A stretch of DNA of 64,000 nucleotides from contig NC_041009.1 of the NCBI RefSeq assembly GCF_004193775.1, positions 46,121,534 through 46,185,533 of the forward strand, in the 5' to 3' direction. The position numbers and the translations under genes were made by a program. Source of the stretch: Glycine soja. Taxonomy: Eukaryota > Streptophyta > Magnoliopsida > Fabales > Fabaceae. The notes under the pieces were generated by a model. That model worked only from the letters and a program-made list of their open reading frames with translations, had not been told where the DNA came from and searched no databases. Below, piece by piece: positions 35,220 to 49,246 of this stretch (positions are counted from its first letter, which is position 1; each line of letters begins with the position of its first letter).

Positions 35220-37036
35220 AACAGAAGGTCCCTATATATATATATATGGGGCTAAAACCATGCCGAGGATAGTTGTTATTTTCTATTTTTTGAATGTGAA
35301 CTTTGACATTGTACCGAAATTCTTAGACTTTTTTTTTTAGACATAGTTGGATCTAGAATAGAAGAACACGGCTAGAGTTAGGTTATATAGCTAGAGTGAG
35401 TTTTGCAAAAGTCATAACTAATGCAACACTACTTTTTATCTTTTATTTTTAGAGTAACAGTTCCCTTTCTTTGAAACATAACATAGTTATGAACAACTTG
35501 TTGGAGTATTTTGTATTGTATTAAAAAATATAAAAGTTTTATAGATTTAAAAAAAACATAAGAAAATAAATAAAATACATAAAAATATTATCTAACATCT
35601 TGTAGGACAAATATGTCATATCATGCTTTCAAACATGAAAGAAACAAAGTTATTCTCTAAGTAATAGTATCATATCTTTTGTATATCCTTTTAATTATTT
35701 TAAATCATATATATCATTACTTTATACTAGTAAGGCCATGCTTGGCTTGGAAAACAGGTAAAAGACTCTCTTTTTTTTTAGCAAAAAAGACTATTAAAAT
35801 AACTCGTTGAATTGAAAAAATTGATAAAATCAGTTGTGAAACTAGCTAATAGATATGATGAATTTTAAACGGTTCAAATTTTGTCTGATTTATGGATATA
35901 AACCAATCCAATTATAATTAAATTAACTTGGATCATCGGATTTATTATCATAATAATAAAAAAATGATTTTTTGGAAAACAAAATAGGAAAATGATTCTA
36001 ATAGTATGCAATTTAATACATTTAATTAAAAAGTTATTTCCTAACTACTGGTCTAATATAAAACATGATCCTTAAAAACTAAATCATATCTTGAGAATAT
36101 TCTAGCATTTTTAATGATATTGAGAATATTTTTATAGTATTAATTTATAAGATATGAACTGGTAAGATAAATTAAACTATTCTTTTAACCATATTTTCAA
36201 TTTATAACCTTGTGTAAAAGCCGATTCTAGGATCAACCATGAAAGTAATGGAGGCAACATGACCTTTTTTCACTTCATTATAATTTAATAACTTTTAACG
36301 ATAAATTTTTTTAAAAAATAAATAAAATATAAAATCGTTCCACTTTTTGTCTAAAGAAATTACACTTATATAACTTTTCCTACGACAAATTTTGAGAAAA
36401 CTTATAAATTTTCTTCTACAAAAATATTACAAATTATTTTGCCCCCCTCAAATAAATCTAGATCCCCACATATTTAGTCAATCTTTCATTTTTAATCAGA
36501 CCGTTAAAACAAAATGTTATAACAAGGGAAAGCTTATCCCTGTGCTTGTTTATTTTTCAGTTGAACGTATGTCATCTTTTCCTTCCATGTTTGTATTATT
36601 GGAGGATGTTTAATCAAGAGGTGGAAAAAAAAATGTATGGACCACACATTTGAATTCACACCTCATATACCTTATTTTAATTCAAAAATTTACCTTTCAT
36701 TTCTATCTTTTCTACTTTCATCCCCTAATCCAAACACACAAGTGAGAAAACTTCGTGAAAAGTTAATACAACGGCAAACCCCACACACACTGAAAGTGTC
36801 ATTTTGATGGCCACAATATGAATAAATCTCCTCATACATAAAATAACTTGAAATGGATAACATATTCCAACTAGTTAAATATGATTCAATGCGTAACACT
36901 GCGTAAGAAATACTTGAATAACTCAATGTAATCAAAAATAGCAAAACCCGAGTTTATCATAACAACAGCAGTCATAAAATAGCAAACAAAAACTACATAT
37001 GATGTAACTTCACCATATCTCTCTATCGAAAGCAGC
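35220..37036. other. Intergenic spacer and RPS6 3' flank
   Basis: AT-rich, including a short TA run at about 35235. The last 100-200 bp before 37037 should hold the RPS6 3' UTR. No other gene seen. Confidence 0.55.
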
Positions 37037-39684
<2,648 letters not shown>

Positions 39685-39770
39685 CTTGCAATCTTCTTCT
39701 GCAACCGCCGCGACGAGCTCTCTCAGGGAGCGATCAGAATACTCAGAACTAGCGCACGGTAGAGAGAAAG

Positions 39771-39796
39771 TAGGGTTTTAAGTTCAGCTTTATATA
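39771..39796 (-). promoter_or_regulatory. RPS6 TATA box and telo-box
   Basis: TATATAAA at 39796-39789 and AAACCCTA at 39778-39771, followed by a pyrimidine-rich CTTTCTCTCT start region about 90 bp upstream of the ATG. This is the usual TATA/telo-box layout of plant translation genes. Confidence 0.7.
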
Positions 39797-39799
39797 CCA

Positions 39800-40449
39800 A
39801 CCTTGGCTGTGACTCTTGGGCCCCGACTGGGCTCTTCCACAAAATAAGTTGGGCCTACTTGAGCGATGTATAGCCCAATAGCAATCAATATAGTCTGGGT
39901 TCAACCCAACACTCCGGACTCTAACAATGGAAGAAATTCTTTTTTTTAGATACCAAAAATGGGAGAAATTCTGAAGTAATTGAAAATATTAGTGGTCAAA
40001 TTTTAATTTTAATTTTAATTTTATATTTATTCATAATATTTAAAGTGTAAAAAATTGTATAAGTATGCATATAGTTTTATTTTAGTTTTATTGAAGTTTT
40101 ATTATGTATCGTCTTCTCTTTCTAGTTTTTCTAATATGAAACATATAAGGTTAATATTTTAATAAATAATAATATTAGTATTCCAACTATTTTGAAACTA
40201 TATTTTAATAAAATTATAATTTGAAAAATCTTGTTTATTAAAATTTAGATAAAGCTTTATAAATTTAAATAAAATAACGATTTTGTATTAACTAAAATTT
40301 TAGTAAAAATATAAATATTAAAAACAATGTTTATGATCATTGGTATTTTGCTTTGTCTACTCCTACATTAGTTAATAGTTTTAATAATTGTATTGGCTGT
40401 TAGTTACAAAAAACGATTTTAACTAAGCTAATATATATGTTACTGAAAA
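39800..40449. other. AT-rich spacer
   Basis: Upstream flank of RPS6. No gene seen. Confidence 0.55.
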
Positions 40450-41060
40450 AAGATGTGAACAGCCCCAGACAATCACATAGAAGACCTTAAGGCAATAATA
40501 TCAGACCTTAATGCCTCAGTAGCAAAGTTAGGAGTATACATAAAAAAGATAACACCATGATCTATAGAAAGACCATTCTTAGCAAAAGGTGCCAAAACAT
40601 TGCATTCCCTATAAAAATGGTTGAAGGACACTTCCATGTCTGTGCCAAGGATCTCGTGAATAGAATTGACAATCTCTCATGACACTCATGAGTTGTGTCA
40701 TTCTCCTTGATAAGATTGATAGTATTTGCAGAGTCTTACTACACTTCCACTTTGTTATAACCCCACTCATTGTCCATCCTAGCTAAGACCATGAAGAATC
40801 GCCAATAATTCAGCATGAAGAATAGAGCTATGACCCAAGTTACAAGTCTTCGTTCTTTCTAATGACTCCCCCACACGCAGCAATAAGCATTTTTGGAGAC
40901 CAAGTCCCGTCATGGTTGAGAGTCAAAATTTCTCCTACAGCAGGTTTCCACTTCCATTAATATGCACTTGAACCAATCCTCTTGGTAATACCATTTTCAT
41001 CATCATTTGCTGGATTGAAGACTCTGTGATTCCTTTGTTGCCAAAGAATATTTAGTACGA
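40450..41060 (-). mobile_element. LINE RNase H-like (RVT_3) pseudogene fragment
   Basis: The minus strand encodes, with stops and shifts, DGTWSPKMLIAACGGVIRKN, then LHAELLAILHGLSLARMD, then KVEV and (after a stop) SDSANTINLI. These are the three blocks of the RNase H-like domain of plant non-LTR elements (D..W....GGVIR, AEL.A...GL, E.SDS). No reverse transcriptase remains. Confidence 0.72.
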
Positions 41061-43018
41061 AACCAAAAGTTTGAGGCCAAGACATAGGAAGAGACCAAAT
41101 AATACTTATTCTTGAAGTGAAAAAAACTCATCATAATGTTTCGTCTCTAAAATAAGTAGATTACTTATTATTATTTTTTATCAAATACTTTTCAAGGGAC
41201 ATTCTTATTAGTCCCTAAAATGCCCTCTTTTAAACAACAGGCCTTAATCTTTGATTTGAGTCAACATGATTCTTAATCAATAAATTGACTAAGAGTGCAT
41301 TCAATCTAACCAAAAGGTAGCGCATACGCCATCTGTTATTTGACAAAGTCAACAATTATGGTGACAATGCAAGTTGTTGAACAAAAATAACAGTCACCAT
41401 TAATAATTGCAAAACACGACTATCTAAATTCATTACACAAAATAATGGTGTATGATTCACACAAGACAAAATTACAATCGTTGTCACACCTCGACTATTT
41501 TGTCTACTATGCCGAGTGCAATTAAAAAAAAATCTGAAAACCTTCTCTCTTTTTTCGGTTATTATCATCCAAAACCTCCATTCCTTTTGTGTTAAGAAAA
41601 CTTTGTATATTGCTTAAAAAATAACTTTTTAATATATATACAGTATATGATATGATAAATACTCTATCCCTGTCATTTTTTGGCCTGGTTTGTCTGTTAA
41701 GATCCTCACTATTTTAATCTTTATATATTGTATATAGATATCGCTCATTTTGAATACGTCCAAGAACTTATCTCAATAATTCACAATGTTTTCTTAAAAT
41801 TATAATAATCTTCCATACCAATTTTTATATATTATATATTAGATATCACTCATTCTGAATTGTTTAAAAACGATTACAAAAAGTGATAGTCAAACAAGCA
41901 TAAAAATAACCCAAAAAAGTTGTTTTTTTACTCTTAAATTTTGAAGAGTATAAAAAGGAGGAATAAAATAAATGTTTTCACCAACTTAGTAACATAATCT
42001 GTGAGCTAGAAAAAGAGAGCAACCATTGATACCTCCATTTCTCTTTTTTTTTTTTTTTTTTATAAAAATAATAAAATTGAATGAAATTCTTTTATTCAAG
42101 TAGTTTTTCTTACACCCAAACAGATTTTAATAATGAATAACCTCTTAAATAAAACCTAAATTGTCTTTCACTTAACATTTTTTTATATACAAATTTCTCT
42201 TCTTGCAAAGAGAAATAAGATTAAACAAAATTTTAAATTAATTAAAAATTATTAAAGTATAATTTTTAATTTATTAATATACTCTCTTAAAAATAACTCA
42301 TGCAATTTTTTAATATTATTTTTAAATTCTAACTTTAATTTCTTTTCAAATAATTATGTAAAGATACGAAATGTTTTTAAGATGTTTTATATCCAACAAT
42401 AATTTTCAAAAACACAAAATTTAATTTTGATGTATTTTTAATATTTTTTATCTATTATTAATTAAAATTTAATTTAAATAATTATTATAAAAAATTAACA
42501 ATCTAATTTATGTACATAATTTATAATAATAATAATATATAATAAAATATATCTCTTTAGTATTCAAATTTTATCAACATTATTTCACTTTGTAACTGCT
42601 AGTGAAAGTCACTATTTTCTTACATTCTTTCTTATTTTCTATTTAACCTTTACTCTTTCTTTCTTTTTTATTTTATAAATTAAAAAGATGTAGAGTGACG
42701 CCAAGTGCCTTTCTTTCTCCTGCTAATTTATTAAAGGTTAAATTATTCCTCTATTTACTTAATTAGTTTAATTTAATTATTCTATTATAAAAAAGTTCAT
42801 TATGTTTCTTTAACTTTTTAAATTGATGCAAGGTTGTTCTATTGTTCAAAAAACTGTTTAAATTTCTAACAAAAATATCATATGCTATGCCATTTTCTTT
42901 ATCGCGTCACAGATATAAAAAGTTAACTTCATTTCTTGCCATTAAAAAAAACATTGTATTAATTTTAAAAATCATGACATCAAATTAATTTTTTAACAAA
43001 GGATCAAAATAAGTAGAA
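41061..43018. other. AT-rich intergenic region
   Basis: Very AT-rich. Around 42730-42900 is sequence like one MULE-type arm (TTTAATTTAATTATTC..TTTTTAAATTGATGCAAGG) without a clear partner. No gene seen. Confidence 0.5.
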
Positions 43019-43400
43019 GCACTAAATTATTAATTGGTAAAATTATAAATTTAGTCTCCTATTTATTTCAGAATTTAATTTTGGTTCGCATATAATTTAG
43101 TTTGTAGATTTAATATCTAGACTTTTACAAATCCATTATATGAATCTCTAATCCTAAAATTAAATGTTGATTGTTTACCTTGACTATCAAGTTTTGTATT
43201 TTTTATTAGATTGTTACATGTTTATTGAATGTTAATTTTATGTAGTTAATTCATGTCAACCTTCCATAAGATCGTGACGGTCATATACAATAAAAATGTG
43301 TCAGGTAACAATCAAGTGAATTAAATTATAGGAATTAAAATCAAATTTTAAAACAAATATAAAGACTAAATTTGTAATTTTGCTAATTAATAATTTAGCT
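43019..43400. repeat. MITE with about 70-bp terminal inverted repeats
   Basis: The left arm (CTAAATTATTAATTGGTAAA, ATAAATTTAGTCTCCTAT) is matched by the reverse complement of the right arm (CTAAATTATTAATTAGCAAA, ACAAATTTAGTCTTTATAT) for about 70 bp. Length about 380 bp, no ORF. About 400 bp upstream of the DUF538 gene. Confidence 0.75.
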
Positions 43401-43802
43401 TTTATTGAATGATATAAAAATTATCATTACATTAAAGTTAAATTGAAAATCACATAAACCAAAAAAATTGTTACTGATAAAAATGTAACAAGATGAAAGA
43501 TTTAGTAACATAAAAATGTAACTAAATTTGTTAAATTAATAACAAGATGAAACATGTAGTAAAATAAAAATAAAAAAACAAAGGCTGGCCCACAGAGCAC
43601 TCAGCGGTCACCACCGAATACCAATAATTGATCATTCTCCTCCTAATCCCTTCTGTATACAAGCTGTCACCTCTCTCTCTCTCTCTCTCTCTTCTTCGCC
43701 AAATCCCAAACCCCATTTCAATGATCCCCCTCCCTCCAACAATGTTCCCACACCCTTAAAAAACCACAAAAACCAAAAAAAAAAAAAAAAAAACACCAAA
43801 CC

Positions 43803-45348
43803 ATGTTTTCCTTCCCTCACACCATCATCCTCATCCTTGTCTTTCCAATCATTGTTTCTTGCTCCTGGGCCTCGTCGTTGGGCCTGAGTAGCAATGCGAC
43901 GACCATCTACGAGGTCCTGAGCGAGCACGGGCTGCCCATGGGCCTGTTCCCCCAGGGCGTGCGGGAGTTCGCGGTGGGCGAGGATGGTAGCTTCTGGGTG
44001 CGCCTCGACGAGGCCTGCAACGCCAAGTTCGAGAACGAGCTGCATTACGAGCGCAACGTCTCCGGCCACCTCAGCTACGGCATGATCGACGCCCTCTCCG
44101 GCCTCGAGGCCCAGGATCTCTTCCTCTGGTTCCAGGTCATGAGTATCCGCGTCGACGTCCCCAGCACCGGCCTCATCTACTTCGACGTCGGCGCCGCCTC
44201 CAAGCGCTTCCCCTTGTCCCTCTTCGAAACCCCGCCCGAATGCGTCGCCGTTCGCTCCCAACAACAGGACGCCCCTTCCCACCACCAGGTTTTACTCTTT
44301 CTTTCTCCTCTCTTCTTCTTGTTGGAAATCCCACATCGACTAGTGATATGGCCAAGGCCAAGATAATGTATGTAAGTAGGAACAATCCTTAGAAGTCAGT
44401 TTCATGGGATTGACTTATAAGTAGATAAACCCAAATTCTAAAATGATATCAGAGCCTATCCTACTGAGCCTATTTGGCCAATACGTTATGGGACTATCCG
44501 TAGATGTCTAATCCAGTAAAGTACATGGTTTCTTTTTATGTGTATCAAACCCAAATTCTTAGACTTATTTTTTTGGTGTTATTGCCTGATTGCTGTAATT
44601 GTGGATTGGTTTGGTGGATGGTGATATTGTTGTTGTTAATTCTTGGAACCGTTTTTTTATGGTGATTAAGTTTGTTGTGATCTTTGGTGTTGGAGACAAA
44701 TGTGGCTGGTGCTGCTGTAATTGCTGTTGCTATGCGATTGATGGGACCCGAAAACCTTGATTTTTACGACCATTGTGGACCAATATTTGAAATCTTGAGT
44801 GTTCTTAATCATGACATTTTGTTTTTTCTTGGGAAAATTAGGGGTGTTTTTAATTTCTACTTTCAAAAATTATTTTTAGATAAAAAAACAACAAAGAATA
44901 ATGACACCCACACTAAGCTTATGCCTCACCATATCTCACTTTCTGTTTTTTCTTTAACAATTGTTTTGAAAACAATTTTCAAAATAATAGATTTTGGAAA
45001 TCAAACAGGCCCTAAGACTTCAATTTGGATTCCGTTTCTTTGTTTCTATTCAGAGTGAATTGGTTGTGATGAAGTTCTTTCATTGGTTTTTTTATGCTGT
45101 GGCATGACACTTGTGCTTCTTGCTCTTTTTCTATCCCAAATGGTTAATGGCCTCTTGTGTGCCGTGCTTAATGAATGTAAATAGTTGCATACAGATTGTG
45201 AGCATGTTATATACCATGATGTTCAAATTTGAGGAATTGGGCTAAAAAATGTGTTGCATTGTTTCACTTTCATATGCAGGGTCAGGTTCAATCTGGAAGG
45301 CTTCGGTATAAGCTCAAACAGGGAACCTCTGGAAGAGATGTTCTATAG
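43803..45348 (+). CDS. DUF538 family secreted protein (184 aa)
   Basis: Exon 1 is 43803-44288 and exon 2 is 45280-45348, GT-AG in phase 0, giving 184 aa. Residues 1 to about 24 are a signal peptide (hydrophobic IILILVFPIIVSCSWA). The DUF538 fold follows, with family landmarks YEVLSEHGLPMGLFPQGV, the C..KFENELHYE block, SGLEAQDLFLWFQV and GLIYFDVGAASKRF. The function of this plant-specific family is unsettled; some members have been linked to lipid or wall-related stress traits. Exon 1 is strikingly GC-rich at third codon positions compared with every other gene here. The leader has a CT microsatellite (43671-43692) and an A run. The intron carries a TRIM remnant. The short second exon encodes a basic tail GRLRYKLKQGTSGRDVL. 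Confidence 0.9.
44320..44456 (+). mobile_element. Truncated TRIM element (LTR plus primer-binding site) in DUF538 intron
   Basis: Starts TGTTGGAAATCCCACATCGA, a typical legume TRIM/LTR start, runs about 120 bp to ACCCAAATTCTAA, and is followed by TGATATCAGAGCC (44444-44456), the initiator-methionine tRNA primer-binding site. Only a weak echo of the LTR end (CAAACCCAAATTCT at about 44548) follows, so the internal region and second LTR are mostly lost. Confidence 0.65.
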
Positions 45349-48300
45349 AGTATGGACCGTGCAGAAGAAGGTGAATGGAGCTTTTCTGTAGCACGATCAT
45401 CGTGGATTCTCCAATCAGATTGTATGCCTACGGAGAGTATAAATTAATAGGTCCATTGTTTGGACCTGTTGTGTTGTGTGTTATCTTCCCATATAGTGCG
45501 TAGTTAGTGTTGTAGAAGCAACCTGTGTCTTGGTAATTTATTGATTCATAGATACTTATAAAAAGGGAAGCAACTGAGATGAATTTCCTGAATCCGTTTC
45601 TCATTGAGAAGATGGTGGTAATGTAGCATTTTGTTGAGATGGGTTCAGGTGAAAAGTCTGCAAAGATTTTGTTGTGTGTCAAATGTTATTTGTATTATAA
45701 AAATATATTGGGGGTGTTTAGTTGAATCAAATTTATTATATTAATTCAAAATAGATAGAATGATATACACTTTTGATTTGGAAATTTATGATTAGAATTT
45801 ACATAATATTGCTTCTGTGAATAAATTTTGCCCATTGCTTGTAGATTATGTTGTTGCTGAAATTGAAAATCATGAACTAGTTAAACTTTCTAAGATGAAA
45901 GATCAATAGAAGCAAAGAGGAGGAACAAACAATATCATTTGATAAAAAATTATTAAAATTACATCTGACCATCATTTTAACGAAAAAAAAAACCGATATA
46001 AAAAAAACCTGAGACAAAGAAATTGAGAGTTACAAATAATTTATAATATTCTTTAATTAATTCTTTTAAAAAAATCTTTTGAAATAAACATTAAAATTAC
46101 AAATGCTACTGCCATTGCTCTTTGTCTTGAATGTTATAAACATGGGTTATGCAACATGTCTGCCCTCCCATAACTTTAAGTGGTTCGAGAGCATTAATGA
46201 TTGGATTTCTTAAGCAATTCTTGGAGATGCAAATTGAATACATCTTATTTTGTTTGATGTCTGTTTGGTGGTAGGCATGTGTTACTTCGAGCCTTGAGGG
46301 ACTCATGTTTTAACTTCATGTGCCCATGGCAAACTTTATTTCCAAACAGAGGTGGAGTAACATGTAAATTTCTGATGTGGGGTTTTTCAGGGCTCACATT
46401 TTTGAAAAATTAATGATTTCAGGTCTATTCGGTTCTTCCTTTATACCTGAAATAATAATGCAATGACTTTTAGGTAGTAGCATATTTACCCTGCTAGTGA
46501 ATTCGTGCTGCTTGCTCTTCTAGATCTAGAATTGTGCTAATGCTGACCTACATTATGGTACACTTTCAGTAAATGTAAAATTTATAGCCTTTACTCAGTT
46601 TGGTATTGACTGTTGGTGAAGGTTAGTGCTAGTGCTGCTACTCGATTCCCAGCAAGTATATGTGGAAGGGGTGCTTTACACTGTTTAAGATAATGATAAT
46701 GATTAATTTGGTTTTTTCCTTTTTTGAGAAAGTCTAACTTGGTCATTTGTTTATATTAATGGTAAATTGGTAATTAGTGAAAGTCATAGATCTGAATTTT
46801 GATTTTCCAACCTGAACCAAGGGAAATAGATTTGTAGCTATACATTGTAAAAATACCAAAATGGTTTCCTAATCGGATAATGCTATTCATACATTATGTA
46901 GGAAAGAGATAAAAGAATGCAGAAATAATGGATAATAATGAGTGAAATTTGATACTGATAGAGAGTGATAGAAAGAAAGAAATGGTTATACAAAGTTGTG
47001 TAAAATTTGCATTATCTTCCTAGTATAGCTGAATTTGTTAAAAAATAATCAACTGTTAGTAGTGAGTTGTGTGGTTTAAAGTTGATATTGTGTAAGAGAG
47101 AAATGTATGCATTAAGAAGAGTTACTGATACAAATAGTTGTTGCATATCAGAAAATGAAACCGTCCCCTCTACATATTTATGTGAATATTCAGTAAGAAA
47201 AAATTAAACAACTCTTGTCAAGTTAGATGGGTAAAGATGTTCTTATAGACATAGTACTTGATTTGCATTATGTGGACAAAAAGATAAAGGCCATAAACTG
47301 ATATTTTAAAGCTGTCTTGTTCTGTCACAGTATTCTAAATCATTATTTTCGTGACTGGTGACTTCTAAAAGACCAAAAGGGTAAAATTATAATTAAACGT
47401 TATGTTGTTGGTTTGGTTGATGTCTATTATGTTACTTCAGAGTTATTATTTTTCATATTAGTGAAAAACTGGTATTATAGGAATGTTAGTTTATATCTTT
47501 TATTCAAGTTACTTTGATTGATTAGTTCAACGGTAATTTGAAAGATAAAAATTTAATTTCCATTGTGGTTTTTATGTAATATAAAGAGGTTAATAGTTGT
47601 CATAAGAGAGTACTGTAGTTTTCTTTTATTAATAGCAGTTTTCTTCTATTTTCCTTTGTTCTAACCAAAAGATATGTCAACTTTAGGTATGTAATGTTCC
47701 ATAACTTTTTGCACGTTCTTTCTTTTCTCATTTTCATGATTTACATTTTTAATAACAGGACATTTTATCCGACAATTTGGTTATCTATTCGGCGGATTGC
47801 ACCCCTCATTTTTTAAAATTCATTAAATTTATAAATAAAATCTTATATTTTTATATTTTATTTTTATTTATATTTATATAATTAAACTTATTAATTTTAT
47901 TGTTTATAATTTAGACTGGCTTAAGATCTTGAATTCGTCGGTGAGAAGAAAGTTGACCAATTTATATAATAAAGATATTTTCGATCTACATCATGGAAAT
48001 TATCTTTTTACTCCACCAATCTATGATGATTATGCTAATGCATTCATTCTAGAGGATAGACATGTTGAAATCAGAGACAAGAAAACATTTTTTTTCCATT
48101 CAAATTGATTCAGCTTTACTTCTTTTTTTCTTTCAATGAAGGCCCCAATTAGTGAGTTAAGGTGTTATTCAACGCATTTCAGGATTTGGAGCACTTGACC
48201 GTTGAATTGCATGTTCCAGAAAGAAACACACATGAGAAGAAAATTATTTAAGTTTTAATTTTATGAAACCTACATGTTTTACCTTTTTCTAACAACATAT

Positions 48301-48870
48301 GCAGTTTAACTCTTGCCAAAATATGTTGGATCAAGATCGAAAAGTTGTGAATTATCAAAATATCTATTGATCTATGCGATGGATATTTTTAAAGTGGGAC
48401 AGGTGTTTTGAAAGCGATAGATTTTTTTTTATTATATATCAAAGTCGAAAAGTAATGCTACATTCGGATATATCTCATCGGCTCAACCACTCAAACCAGT
48501 TACACCAAGTGCCTTATAAAGTTTTTGTTTTTTGATAAATTAGAAAATTAAGATTGAGTTCAGTGAATGAGATTAATATCTCATAACGTGGTAAATTGGT
48601 AAATTAAGGTTTAAATTTTTGTTGAGAAATTTTTTGGTAAATTAGAAAACTAATTTAGAATAAATAAAATTAAGTCTAGTGAAAATGATTAATCTTTCAT
48701 AACATGGTGAATTATGATTTAAATTTTCGTTAAGATACTCACATTTAGTATTTGGTTGTGTCTCCAATAAAATTACTTCCAAAAGAAAAAAATCAGGGGA
48801 AATAAAAACAAAAACAAAATAATTCAGAATTGTTCCAATTAAACTAGTTGTGTAATATTTTAAGAAATTA
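45349..48870. other. 3' UTR of the DUF538 gene and AT-rich spacer
   Basis: About 300 bp downstream of the stop is probably 3' UTR. A diverged direct repeat of roughly 110 bp occurs at 48528-48740 (TTTGGTAAATTAGAAAA..GATTAAT..CTCATAAC). No gene seen. Confidence 0.5.
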
Positions 48871-49246
48871 TTCCCTCCATCTCTAAATAATATAAGACAC
48901 TCTTTTTAAAATTTGTTAGACTGTTGTCTAATTCTATCTTTCAGGGATTATTAACGGATCAAAATACCCTTATTATTTTTAGTACATATTATATATTGTC
49001 TCTTTTTGAGGATTGAAAAGTGAAGACATTATTTTTAAAATCAAAATCTCACTACTAATATTCTCTTTTCATACATTAATTATTTAGGTGAAAAATAATC
49101 AAATGAAAAAATAGTTAATCCCAATAACTTTAAGCATAATTTTTTTAAAAAAATATTACAGTTTTTTAATGTTATTAACTAAATTAACAAAACTCTTAAT
49201 AAATATAAATTAATTATAAGTTTCTTATATTTAGGAAGAAAGGGAG
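48871..49246. repeat. Stowaway-type (Tc1/mariner) MITE
   Basis: Left end TTCCCTCCATCTCTAAATAA then TATAAGA; right end, reverse-complemented, CTCCCTTTCTTCCTAAATAT then AAGA. The CTCCCT..ATATAAGA pattern is the Stowaway signature, with a TA at the left border. About 376 bp, no transposase. Confidence 0.75.

Noticed and set aside
43632..44285. 217-codon open frame antisense to the DUF538 exon
   Set aside because: Shadow of the GC-rich sense exon; Gly/Glu/Asp-biased composition, no family resemblance.
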